This document shows, in pieces, positions 17,500-25,925 of a stretch of 64,000 nucleotides of DNA (position 1 is the stretch's first letter; each line of letters opens with the position of its first letter). Below the pieces are notes generated by a model. The model was not told where the DNA came from, ran no database searches, and saw nothing but the letters and a program-made list of their open reading frames with translations. The DNA is from Leptofilum sp965223285 (GTDB taxonomy: Bacteria; Chloroflexota; Anaerolineae; Promineifilales; Promineifilaceae): NCBI RefSeq assembly GCF_965223285.1, contig NZ_OZ244997.1:5828001-5892000 (forward strand), given 5' to 3'. A program made the position numbers and the translations under genes.

Positions 17500-17527
17500 G
17501 GGGCGCTCATTGAGCGCCCCTTTCTTT
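17500..17527 (+). terminator. Intrinsic terminator after tsf
   Basis: GGGGCGCT / AGCGCCCC hairpin with a 5-nt loop (17500-17520), then TTTCTTT. Confidence 0.88.
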
Positions 17528-17590
17528 AACAGTCATTGTGATAGAGTATTTACGCCTTTGAGAGGTTGATCAATTCTGGAGTCAATTTAT

Positions 17591-18310
17591 ATGTCATCAA
17601 TTCAGTACAGTCGTGTCTTGCTTAAAATGGGTGGCGAAGCCTTAGCTGGCCCAAATGGATATGGTATTGATCCGGTAAGAGCTACGGAAGTAGCTCAGGT
17701 CGTGAAAGATGTTTACGATTTAGGAGTGCAGGTTGCCATTGTTATTGGCGGTGGCAATTTGTGGCGGGGATCAGTCGGGAGTGAAATGGGTATGGCGCGT
17801 GCCTCTGCTGACCATATCGGGATGATTGCCACTGTTATGAATGCATTGGCTTTGCAAGATGCGTTAGAGCGAGCCGGTGTGGTTACGCGGGTGCAAACGG
17901 CCGTTGAAATGCGCACGATTGCAGAGCCATATATCCGTTTGCGGGCAATACGCCATTTAGACAAAGGGCGTGTTGTTATTTTTGGGGGCGGCACGGGCAA
18001 CCCTTACTTCACCACCGATTCTGCCGGAGCATTGCGAGCTATGGAGATTGGCGCAGATGTGCTAATCAAGGCCACCAAAGTCGATGCCATTTATGACGCG
18101 GATCCTATCGAGAATCCTAATGCAAAACGATTTGAAACTATCTCTTACATTGACTTTTTGAATATGCGCTTGCGGGTGATGGACAGCACGGCCGTTTCCC
18201 TGTGTATGGACAATGACTTGCCGATAGTTGTCTTGAACTTTTGGCAAGAAAATAGCGTGAAGCGGTATCTTTTGGGTGAGTCAATTGGTACCACAATTCG
18301 CAATGTGTGA
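17591..18310 (+). CDS. pyrH: Uridylate kinase (UMP kinase)
   Basis: A 239-aa amino-acid-kinase-fold enzyme converting UMP to UDP. N-terminal RVLLKMGGEALAG, GVQVAIVIGGGNLWRG, and the later GGGTGNPYFTTDSAGALRA and ATKVDAIYDADP are family blocks. It follows tsf in the canonical order but is separated by the tsf terminator, so it must have its own promoter in the 17528-17590 gap; I do not see a convincing one. Two octamer copies occur, unlike rpsB and tsf. Confidence 0.95.
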   Translation: MSSIQYSRVLLKMGGEALAGPNGYGIDPVRATEVAQVVKDVYDLGVQVAIVIGGGNLWRGSVGSEMGMARASADHIGMIATVMNALALQDALERAGVVTRVQTAVEMRTIAEPYIRLRAIRHLDKGRVVIFGGGTGNPYFTTDSAGALRAMEIGADVLIKATKVDAIYDADPIENPNAKRFETISYIDFLNMRLRVMDSTAVSLCMDNDLPIVVLNFWQENSVKRYLLGESIGTTIRNV

Positions 18311-18340
18311 TTCGTGCCAATAGTCGGTATACTTATGTAT

Positions 18341-18402
18341 AACTGGTAGCTAGTTGCTGGATGCTTTTGCAAGCAACTACCACTAACCGCTAACCACCAT
18401 CC
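18341..18402. repeat. Dispersed repeat, family C (AACTGGTAGCTAGTTGCTGG type)
   Basis: Low-complexity intergenic run of ACTGGTAGCTAG and AACTACCACTAACC words between pyrH and frr. Similar runs lie at 41553-41620 and 60661-60750. The copies are loosely conserved, so the grouping is tentative. Confidence 0.4.
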
Positions 18403-18424
18403 ACTATGTTCAAAGGAGGTTGTG

Positions 18425-18982
18425 ATGTTACGTGAGCTTATGCAAGATGCAGACGGCCGCATGCGTGGAGCGATTAGCTCTCTGGAGTCTGACTTGGCTG
18501 GGTACCGCACAGGCCGGGCATCGCCACAGCTCGTAGAAAGGCTGGAAGTAGAGATGTACGGTCAGGAAATGCATTTGATCCAAATGGCCGTGATTTCTGT
18601 GCCTGAACCACAGCAATTGGCGATACGGCCGTACGATGTGAGTGCCATCTCTGCCATTGAACGCGCTATCTTGAAGTCCAACTTGGGACTTACACCCAAC
18701 AATGATGGCAAAATCATTCGCCTCAATTTGCCGCGCCTTACTGAAGAGCGACGGCGTGATTTGACACGGCTTGTGGGAAAGCGTGTAGAAGAGGCCAAAG
18801 TGGCTGTGCGCAATGTGCGTCGGGACATTCTGGGTGACATGCGTGATTTTGAGAAAGAGTCGCTTATTACCGAAGATGATCTCTACAGTGGGCAAGAGGA
18901 TCTGCAAGAATTAACTGATAAATATGTGAAGCAGATTGATGAGTTAGCAAGCCAGAAAGAAAAAGAGATAATGGAAGTATAG
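18425..18982 (+). CDS. frr: Ribosome recycling factor
   Basis: A 185-aa factor that splits post-termination ribosomes together with EF-G. Typical blocks are SDLAGYRTGRASPQLVERL, IRPYDVSAISAIERAI, LNLPRLTEERRRDLTRLVGKRVEEAKVAVRNVRRD and the C-terminal YVKQIDELASQKEKEIMEV. AAGGAGG at 18413-18419 points to ATG 18425 rather than the in-frame GTG at 18422. The stop overlaps the GTG start of uppS. Confidence 0.95.
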   Translation: MLRELMQDADGRMRGAISSLESDLAGYRTGRASPQLVERLEVEMYGQEMHLIQMAVISVPEPQQLAIRPYDVSAISAIERAILKSNLGLTPNNDGKIIRLNLPRLTEERRRDLTRLVGKRVEEAKVAVRNVRRDILGDMRDFEKESLITEDDLYSGQEDLQELTDKYVKQIDELASQKEKEIMEV

Positions 18983-19725
18983 TGAATGGTATGCCCAACA
19001 ATGAGACGCTCCTCGATTTAGAACCATATCGAATTCCGCAGCATGTTGCCATTATCATGGATGGCAACGGCCGTTGGGCCAAAAAGCGCGGATTGCCCAG
19101 GCATGCAGGCCACCGGGCAGGGGCTGAAAACTTACGCCGAATCATCAACGCCAGCGTTGAGTTTGGTATAAATATTCTTACCATTTATGCTTTTTCCACC
19201 GAAAATTGGGGTCGTCCAGAACGTGAAGTGCGGGCGTTAATGAAGATTATCGCCCGCGTTCTGGATCAGGAGCTAAAAGAACTCAACGCGCAAGGCGTTT
19301 GCCTTCACCATTTAGGTGACATGACCGGCGTTGAGCAAGATTTACAAGACAAGGTTCACAACGCCATTGAGCTAACCAAAAACAACAATCGACTCATCCT
19401 GAATGTTGCCTTTAACTACGGCGGTCGCGCAGAAATCCTCCATGCCGTTCGCCAAATGTTGGCCGATGAAATTGCCCCAGAGACACTATCTGAAAGTTTA
19501 TTTAGCTCTTATTTATTCACCAGGGGCTTGCCAGACCCCGACCTGGTGATTCGCACCAGCGGTGAGTTGCGCATTAGCAACTTTCTTATCTGGCAAGCTG
19601 CGTATTCAGAGTTTTATCCAACACCCGTTTACTGGCCCGATTTTGGTCGCAAAGAGCTGTACGAAGCGATTGTCGCTTTTAATCAGCGTGAACGCCGCTT
19701 TGGTTTAGTGACTGAGACGCCCTAA
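18982..19725 (+). CDS. uppS: Isoprenyl (undecaprenyl) diphosphate synthase
   Basis: A 247-aa cis-prenyltransferase making the C55 lipid carrier for cell-wall synthesis. IIMDGNGRWAKKRGLPRHAGHRAG carries the catalytic Asp, FSTENWGRP and the C-terminal PDLVIRTSGELRISNFLIWQAAYSE-type block confirm it. GTG 18982 overlaps the frr stop (TAGTG); ATG 18991 is an alternative. Together with dgkA and cdsA it belongs to envelope lipid metabolism. Confidence 0.94.
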   Translation: MNGMPNNETLLDLEPYRIPQHVAIIMDGNGRWAKKRGLPRHAGHRAGAENLRRIINASVEFGINILTIYAFSTENWGRPEREVRALMKIIARVLDQELKELNAQGVCLHHLGDMTGVEQDLQDKVHNAIELTKNNNRLILNVAFNYGGRAEILHAVRQMLADEIAPETLSESLFSSYLFTRGLPDPDLVIRTSGELRISNFLIWQAAYSEFYPTPVYWPDFGRKELYEAIVAFNQRERRFGLVTETP

Positions 19726-19784
19726 TCATTGGCCTTGCCGCAGCTTTCCGGGGAAACGGCCGTATCTCACCAACCTGATAATTT

Positions 19785-20600
19785 ATGTTCCTGCAACGTG
19801 CCCTGATCACATTTACCTTAGGCCCCATCGCGTTATACCTCATCTATCTTGGTGGGTGGTTTTATTTTATCCCTCTGGTCATTATTTTGCTGCTGGCAAC
19901 ATTGGAATACAGTCAGATAGTACAAAAAATTGGTTGGCACGTTCCGCCTGTTCTCATCATTCCAGTTGTACTTATACAATGGGTGTTGGCCCAATGTCCT
20001 AATGCAGACTTATTTGGGCCGCTCTTGGCAATCAGTATGTTAGCAATCACGGGTTACACATTGTGGCAGTATGAACGTCAAAAGAGCCAAACCGTACCGG
20101 CAGACCTGTTTGCTGCGTTGGCAGGCTTGCTGCTGTTTGGCTGGGTATGCGGCCATTTTTTCCGTCTACGTGGCTTGCCAGATGTGGCCTGGCAATGGAC
20201 CATGCTCGCGATGCTGAGTACATGGATTGCGGATTCCGGTGCTTATTTAGTCGGCCGTTTTGTCGCTGGTCGAGGCATTGTAGGTAAACATGCACTCTCA
20301 CCCCGATTAAGCCCCAACAAAACGGTGGAGGGATATATAGGCGGCATATTATTGGGCACGCTATTTACCGTTCTCATTAGCTTGTTGTTAGAGATAGACC
20401 CTGTGCATGCGTTGGTGCTAGGCTTGTTAATTTCAACGCTTGGCACTGTTGGTGACTTAGGCATCTCTCTGCTGAAACGAGAGGCGGGGGTTAAAGATTC
20501 TGGAAATTTATTTCCCGGTCACGGTGGCGCATTGGATCGCATAGATTCGCTCATGTGGACGGTCGCAATTGCTTACTATCTGGCACTTTATTTTTTGTAA
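19785..20600 (+). CDS. cdsA: Phosphatidate cytidylyltransferase
   Basis: A 271-aa polytopic membrane enzyme making CDP-diacylglycerol for phospholipid synthesis. About eight TM helices are visible. The family signature is SPNKTVEGYIGG in the middle and GALDRIDSLMW at the C-terminus. It ends the conserved rpsB-to-cdsA string. The usual next genes, dxr and rseP, are absent, and FBPase follows instead. Confidence 0.93.
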   Translation: MFLQRALITFTLGPIALYLIYLGGWFYFIPLVIILLLATLEYSQIVQKIGWHVPPVLIIPVVLIQWVLAQCPNADLFGPLLAISMLAITGYTLWQYERQKSQTVPADLFAALAGLLLFGWVCGHFFRLRGLPDVAWQWTMLAMLSTWIADSGAYLVGRFVAGRGIVGKHALSPRLSPNKTVEGYIGGILLGTLFTVLISLLLEIDPVHALVLGLLISTLGTVGDLGISLLKREAGVKDSGNLFPGHGGALDRIDSLMWTVAIAYYLALYFL

Positions 20601-20715
20601 TGGATTTGTTTGCTCAAAAAGTTTAATATTTGCATGAAGAGACCGTTTTCTCCCACAAATCAAACGGTTACGCACTAACATTCCCACTATTGAACACTGT
20701 ATGGAGGTACAGGAT

Positions 20716-21738
20716 ATGTCTAAAATTGTAACCATTGAACGCTTCATTTTAGATTATCAGCCAGATTATGCCCGTGGTGAATTTACAAACCTCTTATACG
20801 ACATTGCTCTTGCCGCCAAAATAATTGCTCACAAAACCAACCGAGCTGGCCTTGTGGATATTTTGGGACGCGCAGGGGCCACCAACATTCAGGGTGAGCA
20901 GCAACAGAAGCTGGACGTTTTCGCTGACGACATCATTTTTCGTATTTGTGATCACACTGGTAGACTGTGTGCAATGGCTTCTGAAGAGCGGGATGATTTT
21001 ATACAAATCCCGGAGCAATATAAAAAAGGGTCTTATGTTTTGGTCTATGATCCGTTAGATGGCTCTTCTAATATTGATGTAAATGTTAGCATCGGAACCA
21101 TATTTGGTATTTATCGCTGTGTAGATTGGGATTTGCGCGGCAGAATTGAAGATGTTTTGCAACCTGGTAGAAAGTTGGTTGCCGCAGGTTATGTTTTGTA
21201 CGGGTCTAGCACCATGCTAGTTTACACGACAGGGCAAGGCGTCAATGGCTTTACGCTTGATCCTGAACTGGGAGAATTTTTACTGTCTCATGAAAATATG
21301 CGTTTACCGGACTCGCCGGCATATTACAGTGTGAATCATGCTTACTATAAAAAATGGTCACCAGGGGCACAGCGTTATTTACGTTGGTTGCAGGGAAGTG
21401 AAGGAAATACAGGTAAACCATTGTCATCACGGTATATTGGGTCATTAGTAGCTGACTTCCATCGGAATTTGCTGCGGGGCGGTATTTTTTGTTATCCGGC
21501 AGAGATTAACAAGCCAGATGGCAAGATTCGCTTGCTTTATGAAGCGGGCCCTTTGGCATTTTTGGCGGAGCAGGCTGGCGGTCTTGCTTCTAATGGGTGT
21601 GGTGCTATTATGGACATTCAGCCGACCGATTTGCATCAGCGAACACCATTGTACATTGGGAATCGTTCGCTGGTTCACCAGGCAGAACGGTTCTTGCAAG
21701 AAGAAGAGGCGGTATCCGATTTTGTGGCTACTGGTTGA
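20716..21738 (+). CDS. fbp: Fructose-1,6-bisphosphatase class I
   Basis: A 340-aa gluconeogenic phosphatase. Metal- and substrate-binding motifs are present: YDPLDGSSNIDVNVSIGTIF, RYIGSLVADFHRNLLRGG and the KIRLLYEAGPLAFLAEQAGG block. GGAGGT at 20703-20708 is 7 nt before ATG 20716. An ATG at 20701 would place the RBS inside the gene. No exact octamer occurs in this gene. Confidence 0.94.
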   Translation: MSKIVTIERFILDYQPDYARGEFTNLLYDIALAAKIIAHKTNRAGLVDILGRAGATNIQGEQQQKLDVFADDIIFRICDHTGRLCAMASEERDDFIQIPEQYKKGSYVLVYDPLDGSSNIDVNVSIGTIFGIYRCVDWDLRGRIEDVLQPGRKLVAAGYVLYGSSTMLVYTTGQGVNGFTLDPELGEFLLSHENMRLPDSPAYYSVNHAYYKKWSPGAQRYLRWLQGSEGNTGKPLSSRYIGSLVADFHRNLLRGGIFCYPAEINKPDGKIRLLYEAGPLAFLAEQAGGLASNGCGAIMDIQPTDLHQRTPLYIGNRSLVHQAERFLQEEEAVSDFVATG

Positions 21739-22261
21739 TGTGAAAATAGCTTAAGGAGAAACGGCCGTTTCCCCCTCAAACTCTCAAGATTAGACGGCCA
21801 AAATTGAAAGGACAGGAATCATTGACGGACTATTTACAGCGTGTTATACTTTTTCAGCCTGATTACAGGTTGCCTTGTAAACTCCCTAACCAGAGAAATT
21901 GACTTTTAATACTAGATAAACATATTGACCTGCACTGTAAATTCCCCTGAATTTGTGGAAGCCAAAGTATATTAGATTTTTCAATTGCTTTTGAGAATAG
22001 AATATTTAAACCTACGAACGAATGATAAACCCTTGGTTACAAGGTTAGTGGGCAAGTCTACATTAGCTGGCTTGCAGCCTCCTTTGGAAGCATACCCACT
22101 TCATGCTCGATCGCAGATCGTTTGCAAGCGAAATTTACCCAAAGTTACCAATTGTAAAAAATAATTTGGATACCTTATTCAAGGCAAAACAGCCTGATGC
22201 GTAAGGTAACCTGATGTCATGTGCCCAGGAAGCACGAATGACATGACGCGGAGATAATTGT
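21739..22261 (+). promoter_or_regulatory. Long leader of rho with a near-consensus promoter
   Basis: 523 bp without a gene. It holds TTGACG (21822-21827), 17 nt, TATACT (21845-21850), giving a leader of about 400 nt before rho. Just ahead of the start, TGTCATGTGC and GCACGAATGACA (about 22215-22243) can form a hairpin. An intergenic octamer copy lies at about 21762. Rho leaders are autoregulated in other bacteria; that is inference here. Confidence 0.55.
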
Positions 22262-23539
22262 ATGGATATTGGCGAATTAGAATCGAAAAAGATTGCCGAA
22301 CTTAAAGATATGGCGCGGGAGATGGATATTCCCGGCGTAAGCACGATGAAAAAGCAGGGGCTTGTATATGAAATTCTGCGAGCCAATGCGCAGTCGCAAG
22401 GCTATGATTTCCGAGGTGGCGTTTTGGAAATTGTGGACGACGACAAGCAAACGATGGGCTTTTTACGTGCCAAAAACTACCTGCCTGGCCCAGATGATAT
22501 TTACGTTTCAAACTCACAAATTCGCCGCCTTGGTTTGCGTACGGGCGATTGGGTGATGGGCCAGGTGCGCGCACCAAAAGATAACGAAAAATATTACAGT
22601 CTGTTGCGCGTTGAATCTGTCAATGGGATGAGTCCAGATTTAGCCAAAAAGCGCCCCCGGTATGAATCTTTAACCCCCATTTTCCCCGATCAAAAATTGA
22701 AATTAGAGACACAGCCAAATATTTTATCCACTCGATTGCTGGATTTGGTAGCACCTATTGGTCGCGGTCAGCGCGGTCTCATTGTCTCACCACCAAAGGC
22801 TGGTAAAACAACGGTGCTTAAAGAGATTGCCAATGGGATTTCTGCTAATTATCCAGATGTGCATTTGATGGTGGTACTGATTGGTGAACGGCCGGAAGAA
22901 GTGACGGATATGGACCGCTCAATTGACGGCGAAGTCATTAGCTCAACCTTTGATGAACCTGTCCGCCAGCATTGTAAAGTAGCTGAAATGGCGCTTGACA
23001 GGGCTAAACGTCTTGTAGAAGCTGGTCGGGACGTTGTGATTTTGCTGGACTCGATTACGCGTTTGGCCCGCGGGTATAACTTAACTGTATCGCCAAGCGG
23101 CCGTACGCTTTCTGGTGGTCTAGACCCGACAGCTTTGTATCCGCCAAAACGCTTCTTTGGGGCGGCACGTAATTTGGAATTTGGCGGCAGCCTAACCATC
23201 ATTGGCACCTGTTTGGTAGATACTGGTAGCCGCATGGATGATGTCATTTATGAAGAGTTTAAGGGAACGGGTAACATGGAGCTGATGCTCAGCCGCCGTT
23301 TGCAGGAACGTCGGGTCTTCCCAGCGTTTGACATTGAACGTTCCAGCACCCGCCGCGAAGATTTGCTGCTTTCTGGCGACGAGCTACAGCGCGTGTACAT
23401 GATGCGTCGCATGTTGGGCCATCTGATGGATACGCCTGGCTACGACATCAGCAGCGCGACATCTGCTGTAATGGAACGTTTGCGGGGTACAAAGACCAAT
23501 TACGAATTCCTGGAAACTTTGACCAAAGATATGATGTAA
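22262..23539 (+). CDS. rho: Transcription termination factor Rho
   Basis: A 425-aa hexameric RNA helicase. The N-terminal helical SAP-like part (KKIAELKDMAREMDIPG) is followed by the cold-shock RNA-binding domain (about 50-125: GFLRAKNYLPGPDDIYVS) and a RecA-type ATPase with Walker A SPPKAGKTT, VLIGERPEEVTDM and Walker B VVILLDSITRLARGYN. It is compact, without the basic insertion of actinobacterial Rho. It ends with its own intrinsic terminator. Confidence 0.96.
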   Translation: MDIGELESKKIAELKDMAREMDIPGVSTMKKQGLVYEILRANAQSQGYDFRGGVLEIVDDDKQTMGFLRAKNYLPGPDDIYVSNSQIRRLGLRTGDWVMGQVRAPKDNEKYYSLLRVESVNGMSPDLAKKRPRYESLTPIFPDQKLKLETQPNILSTRLLDLVAPIGRGQRGLIVSPPKAGKTTVLKEIANGISANYPDVHLMVVLIGERPEEVTDMDRSIDGEVISSTFDEPVRQHCKVAEMALDRAKRLVEAGRDVVILLDSITRLARGYNLTVSPSGRTLSGGLDPTALYPPKRFFGAARNLEFGGSLTIIGTCLVDTGSRMDDVIYEEFKGTGNMELMLSRRLQERRVFPAFDIERSSTRREDLLLSGDELQRVYMMRRMLGHLMDTPGYDISSATSAVMERLRGTKTNYEFLETLTKDMM

Positions 23540-23573
23540 ATTTACCTTTGGTTGAACCTGAATGAACTGTAAG

Positions 23574-23602
23574 AAAACGGGTCTGGCAACAGGCCCGTTT
23601 TT
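23574..23602 (+). terminator. Intrinsic terminator of rho
   Basis: AAAACGGGTCT (23574-23584) pairs with AGGCCCGTTTT (23591-23601) with one G-U pair and a 6-nt loop, followed by T-rich sequence. Confidence 0.85.
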
Positions 23603-23642
23603 GCTGCAATGGGGCTTTGTGATAGCATCTTGCCTTTGAGCT

Positions 23643-24731
23643 ATGAGGAATGATCAACGTTTTTGGCACCGCTTGAGCGGGCATCTTATATTGGCTGGGG
23701 GGGCACTCATTTTAATTGCCCTAGGACAGTTTCAGTGGAGTCGCTCCTCAGAAAGCGAGGCGGCGACTGCGGCTACCACGGCCGTTCCTACCCAAATATC
23801 CCCTGTTGAAGAAGTTGAAGGGGCAACGGCCGTTGCCCCCACAGCCACATCATTTCCCCAAGGGGCACTGCCCGTCATTAACGACAGTAGCCTGGCCCCG
23901 CTGCCAAATCCCAACACATACCAAACCAAGCTGCCTGCCCATGAGTTTCAAATGCATGAGGTGGCGCGCGGTGAAACGCCAAACATCATTGCCGATCGGT
24001 ACAGTATTTCTGCAGACACGCTGCTGGGAGGCAATACCTGGCTCAGCCAGGAATCGAACCAATTACAGGTTGGGGCGCAATTAGTCATTTTGCCCGTGGA
24101 CGGTGTGCTGCATAAAGTGCGGGCGGGCGAAACGATTGACAGTATTGCCGAACTGTACCGCGTCACGCCCGAATCTATCATCAACTATCTGCCAAACAAT
24201 CTGGAATTTCCTTTTTATCGGTTAGTGCCAGAGTCGGAACTGGTAATTCCGGGAGCGTCGATTGGCCAATTTTTCTTCACTGCGCCGAAATCAGTAGCTA
24301 CCAATGCCGCTGGCGAACCACAGTGGAAGGTGTTTGGCACGGGAACCTATGTTTGGCCGATAAACGGCCGTTGCATTACCCAATTTTACAATGGTTTTCA
24401 TCCCGGTTTAGACGTTGGTGCCACGGAGGGTTCCCCGGTTTATGCCTCAGACACGGGTACGGTAACTTATGCCAGTTTTGCCGCCGGAACCTATTATGAC
24501 TACGGTAATCTCATTGTTATCAACCACGGCAACGGGTTTGAAACGTTTTATGCCCATTTAAGCAGCATTAACGTCTTTCCTGGTCAAACCGTGACACAGG
24601 GTGAGCTAATTGGATTTACAGGCAATACCGGGCGTTCTAGCGGCCCCCACATTCATTTTGAAATTCGCGACCGCGACTTCCGCACCAACCCTCTCGACCG
24701 CCTCGGTGGTGGTTACTCAAATTGCACCTGA
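23643..24731 (+). CDS. LysM-LysM-M23 peptidase, membrane-anchored (paralogue 1)
   Basis: A 362-aa envelope protein: N-terminal TM anchor (about 14-30), Thr/Ala/Pro-rich linker with two octamer-encoded TAV words, two LysM domains (about 103-150 and 155-205) that bind peptidoglycan, and an M23 LytM-like domain (about 240-350). The zinc motifs are visible as HPGLDVG (H-x3-D) and HIHFEIR (H-x-H). It should cut or remodel peptidoglycan cross-links outside the membrane. The next gene is a tandem copy. Confidence 0.9.
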   Translation: MRNDQRFWHRLSGHLILAGGALILIALGQFQWSRSSESEAATAATTAVPTQISPVEEVEGATAVAPTATSFPQGALPVINDSSLAPLPNPNTYQTKLPAHEFQMHEVARGETPNIIADRYSISADTLLGGNTWLSQESNQLQVGAQLVILPVDGVLHKVRAGETIDSIAELYRVTPESIINYLPNNLEFPFYRLVPESELVIPGASIGQFFFTAPKSVATNAAGEPQWKVFGTGTYVWPINGRCITQFYNGFHPGLDVGATEGSPVYASDTGTVTYASFAAGTYYDYGNLIVINHGNGFETFYAHLSSINVFPGQTVTQGELIGFTGNTGRSSGPHIHFEIRDRDFRTNPLDRLGGGYSNCT

Positions 24732-24778
24732 TTTTTAGGGAATCAAGGTCATTTGCGATCTTGTAAATAGGATTTGTT

Positions 24779-25840
24779 ATGAACGAACTTGGATCGATCT
24801 GGCGACGTTGGCAAGGGCACGTATTGATTGTGGGCATTGCCCTGATTGTGTTGCTGGTGTGGCGTTTTTGGTTGCAGCCCGCTATTGCCACGATATCAGA
24901 TGAAGGGGATGGGATGGTAGATACGGCCGTTGCCCAGCCCAGTGACCTTGAACCCGAAGCAACAGCAGATCCACTCCTGTTTAGCACAGAGGAGCTGCCC
25001 GTACGCGATGATAGTAGCCTCATTCCGGCACCCATCCCCCGTACTTTTGAGGGCAAATTGCCCCAGCACCAATTTGTTACACACACCGTCGTACGCGGTG
25101 AAACCCCCAACGGCATCGCTGAGCAATACGGCATTGAACCGGAAACAATTCTGGGCGGCAACCCGCGCCTGAGTGAAGAATCTAGCCTGCTACAAGTCGG
25201 CACAGAGCTGATTATCTTGCCAATCGACGGTGTGTTGCACGACGTACAGCCTGGTGACACGCTAGAAAGCGTCTCCTTGCAATATGGCATTTCGGTGGAT
25301 GATATTATTGCCTACGGGCCGAATAATCTGGAATTTCCCTACCGCCTCCAGCCAGAAACCCAAATTCTCGTTCCTGGTGCTGTGCGAGAGCTGTTCGTCT
25401 GGACCCCACCAGACCTTTCTTCTGTTGGCGGCACATCAATTGAAGGTGGTAACGTGGTTCCCGTGATTGTTGGGACGGGCACATTTGTTTACCCCGTAAA
25501 TGCCCGCAACTACACCCAGTTTTTCTGGTACGGGCATCCCGGCCTAGACATTGCGTTACCAGAAGGCTCGCCCGTTTATGCTTCTGACACTGGTACGGTA
25601 ACATTTGCAGGGTGGAACGTTTATGGCTACGGTAACCTTATCGTGATTAACCACGGCAACGGTTATGAGACATTTTATGCACATTTGAGCAGCTTTAACG
25701 TGGTGCCTGGGCAAATTGTGTATCAGGGGAATATCATTGGCGGTTCAGGCAACACGGGCAACTCCTCAGGGCCGCACATTCATTTCGAGATTCGCCTCAA
25801 CAACAACCGGGATAACCCTTGCTGGTACATTGGCTGTTAG
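24779..25840 (+). CDS. LysM-LysM-M23 peptidase, membrane-anchored (paralogue 2)
   Basis: A 353-aa protein with the same architecture as the gene 47 bp upstream: TM anchor (about 18-36), linker, LysM (HTVVRGETPNGIAEQYGI), LysM (HDVQPGDTLESVSLQYGI) and M23 with HPGLDIA and HIHFEIR. The protein ends CWYIGC, giving two extra cysteines not in paralogue 1. The similarity extends through the linker to the anchor, so this is a tandem gene duplication. Confidence 0.9.
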   Translation: MNELGSIWRRWQGHVLIVGIALIVLLVWRFWLQPAIATISDEGDGMVDTAVAQPSDLEPEATADPLLFSTEELPVRDDSSLIPAPIPRTFEGKLPQHQFVTHTVVRGETPNGIAEQYGIEPETILGGNPRLSEESSLLQVGTELIILPIDGVLHDVQPGDTLESVSLQYGISVDDIIAYGPNNLEFPYRLQPETQILVPGAVRELFVWTPPDLSSVGGTSIEGGNVVPVIVGTGTFVYPVNARNYTQFFWYGHPGLDIALPEGSPVYASDTGTVTFAGWNVYGYGNLIVINHGNGYETFYAHLSSFNVVPGQIVYQGNIIGGSGNTGNSSGPHIHFEIRLNNNRDNPCWYIGC

Positions 25841-25842
25841 TT

Positions 25843-25925
25843 CCGGTGATCTGTAATGTCGCTGCGCGACCGCTCCGCGTACGGTGAACGGTAAGCAGTT
25901 GACTGATCACGGATTAGCGATTACT
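25843..25925. repeat. Intergenic low-complexity repeat at the rlmN 3' end
   Basis: Run of GATCTGTAATGTCG, CCGCTCCGCGTACGG and GATCACGGATTAGCGATTAC. It covers the whole gap between the M23 gene and rlmN, and the last codons of rlmN (minus strand) are inside it. Confidence 0.4.
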
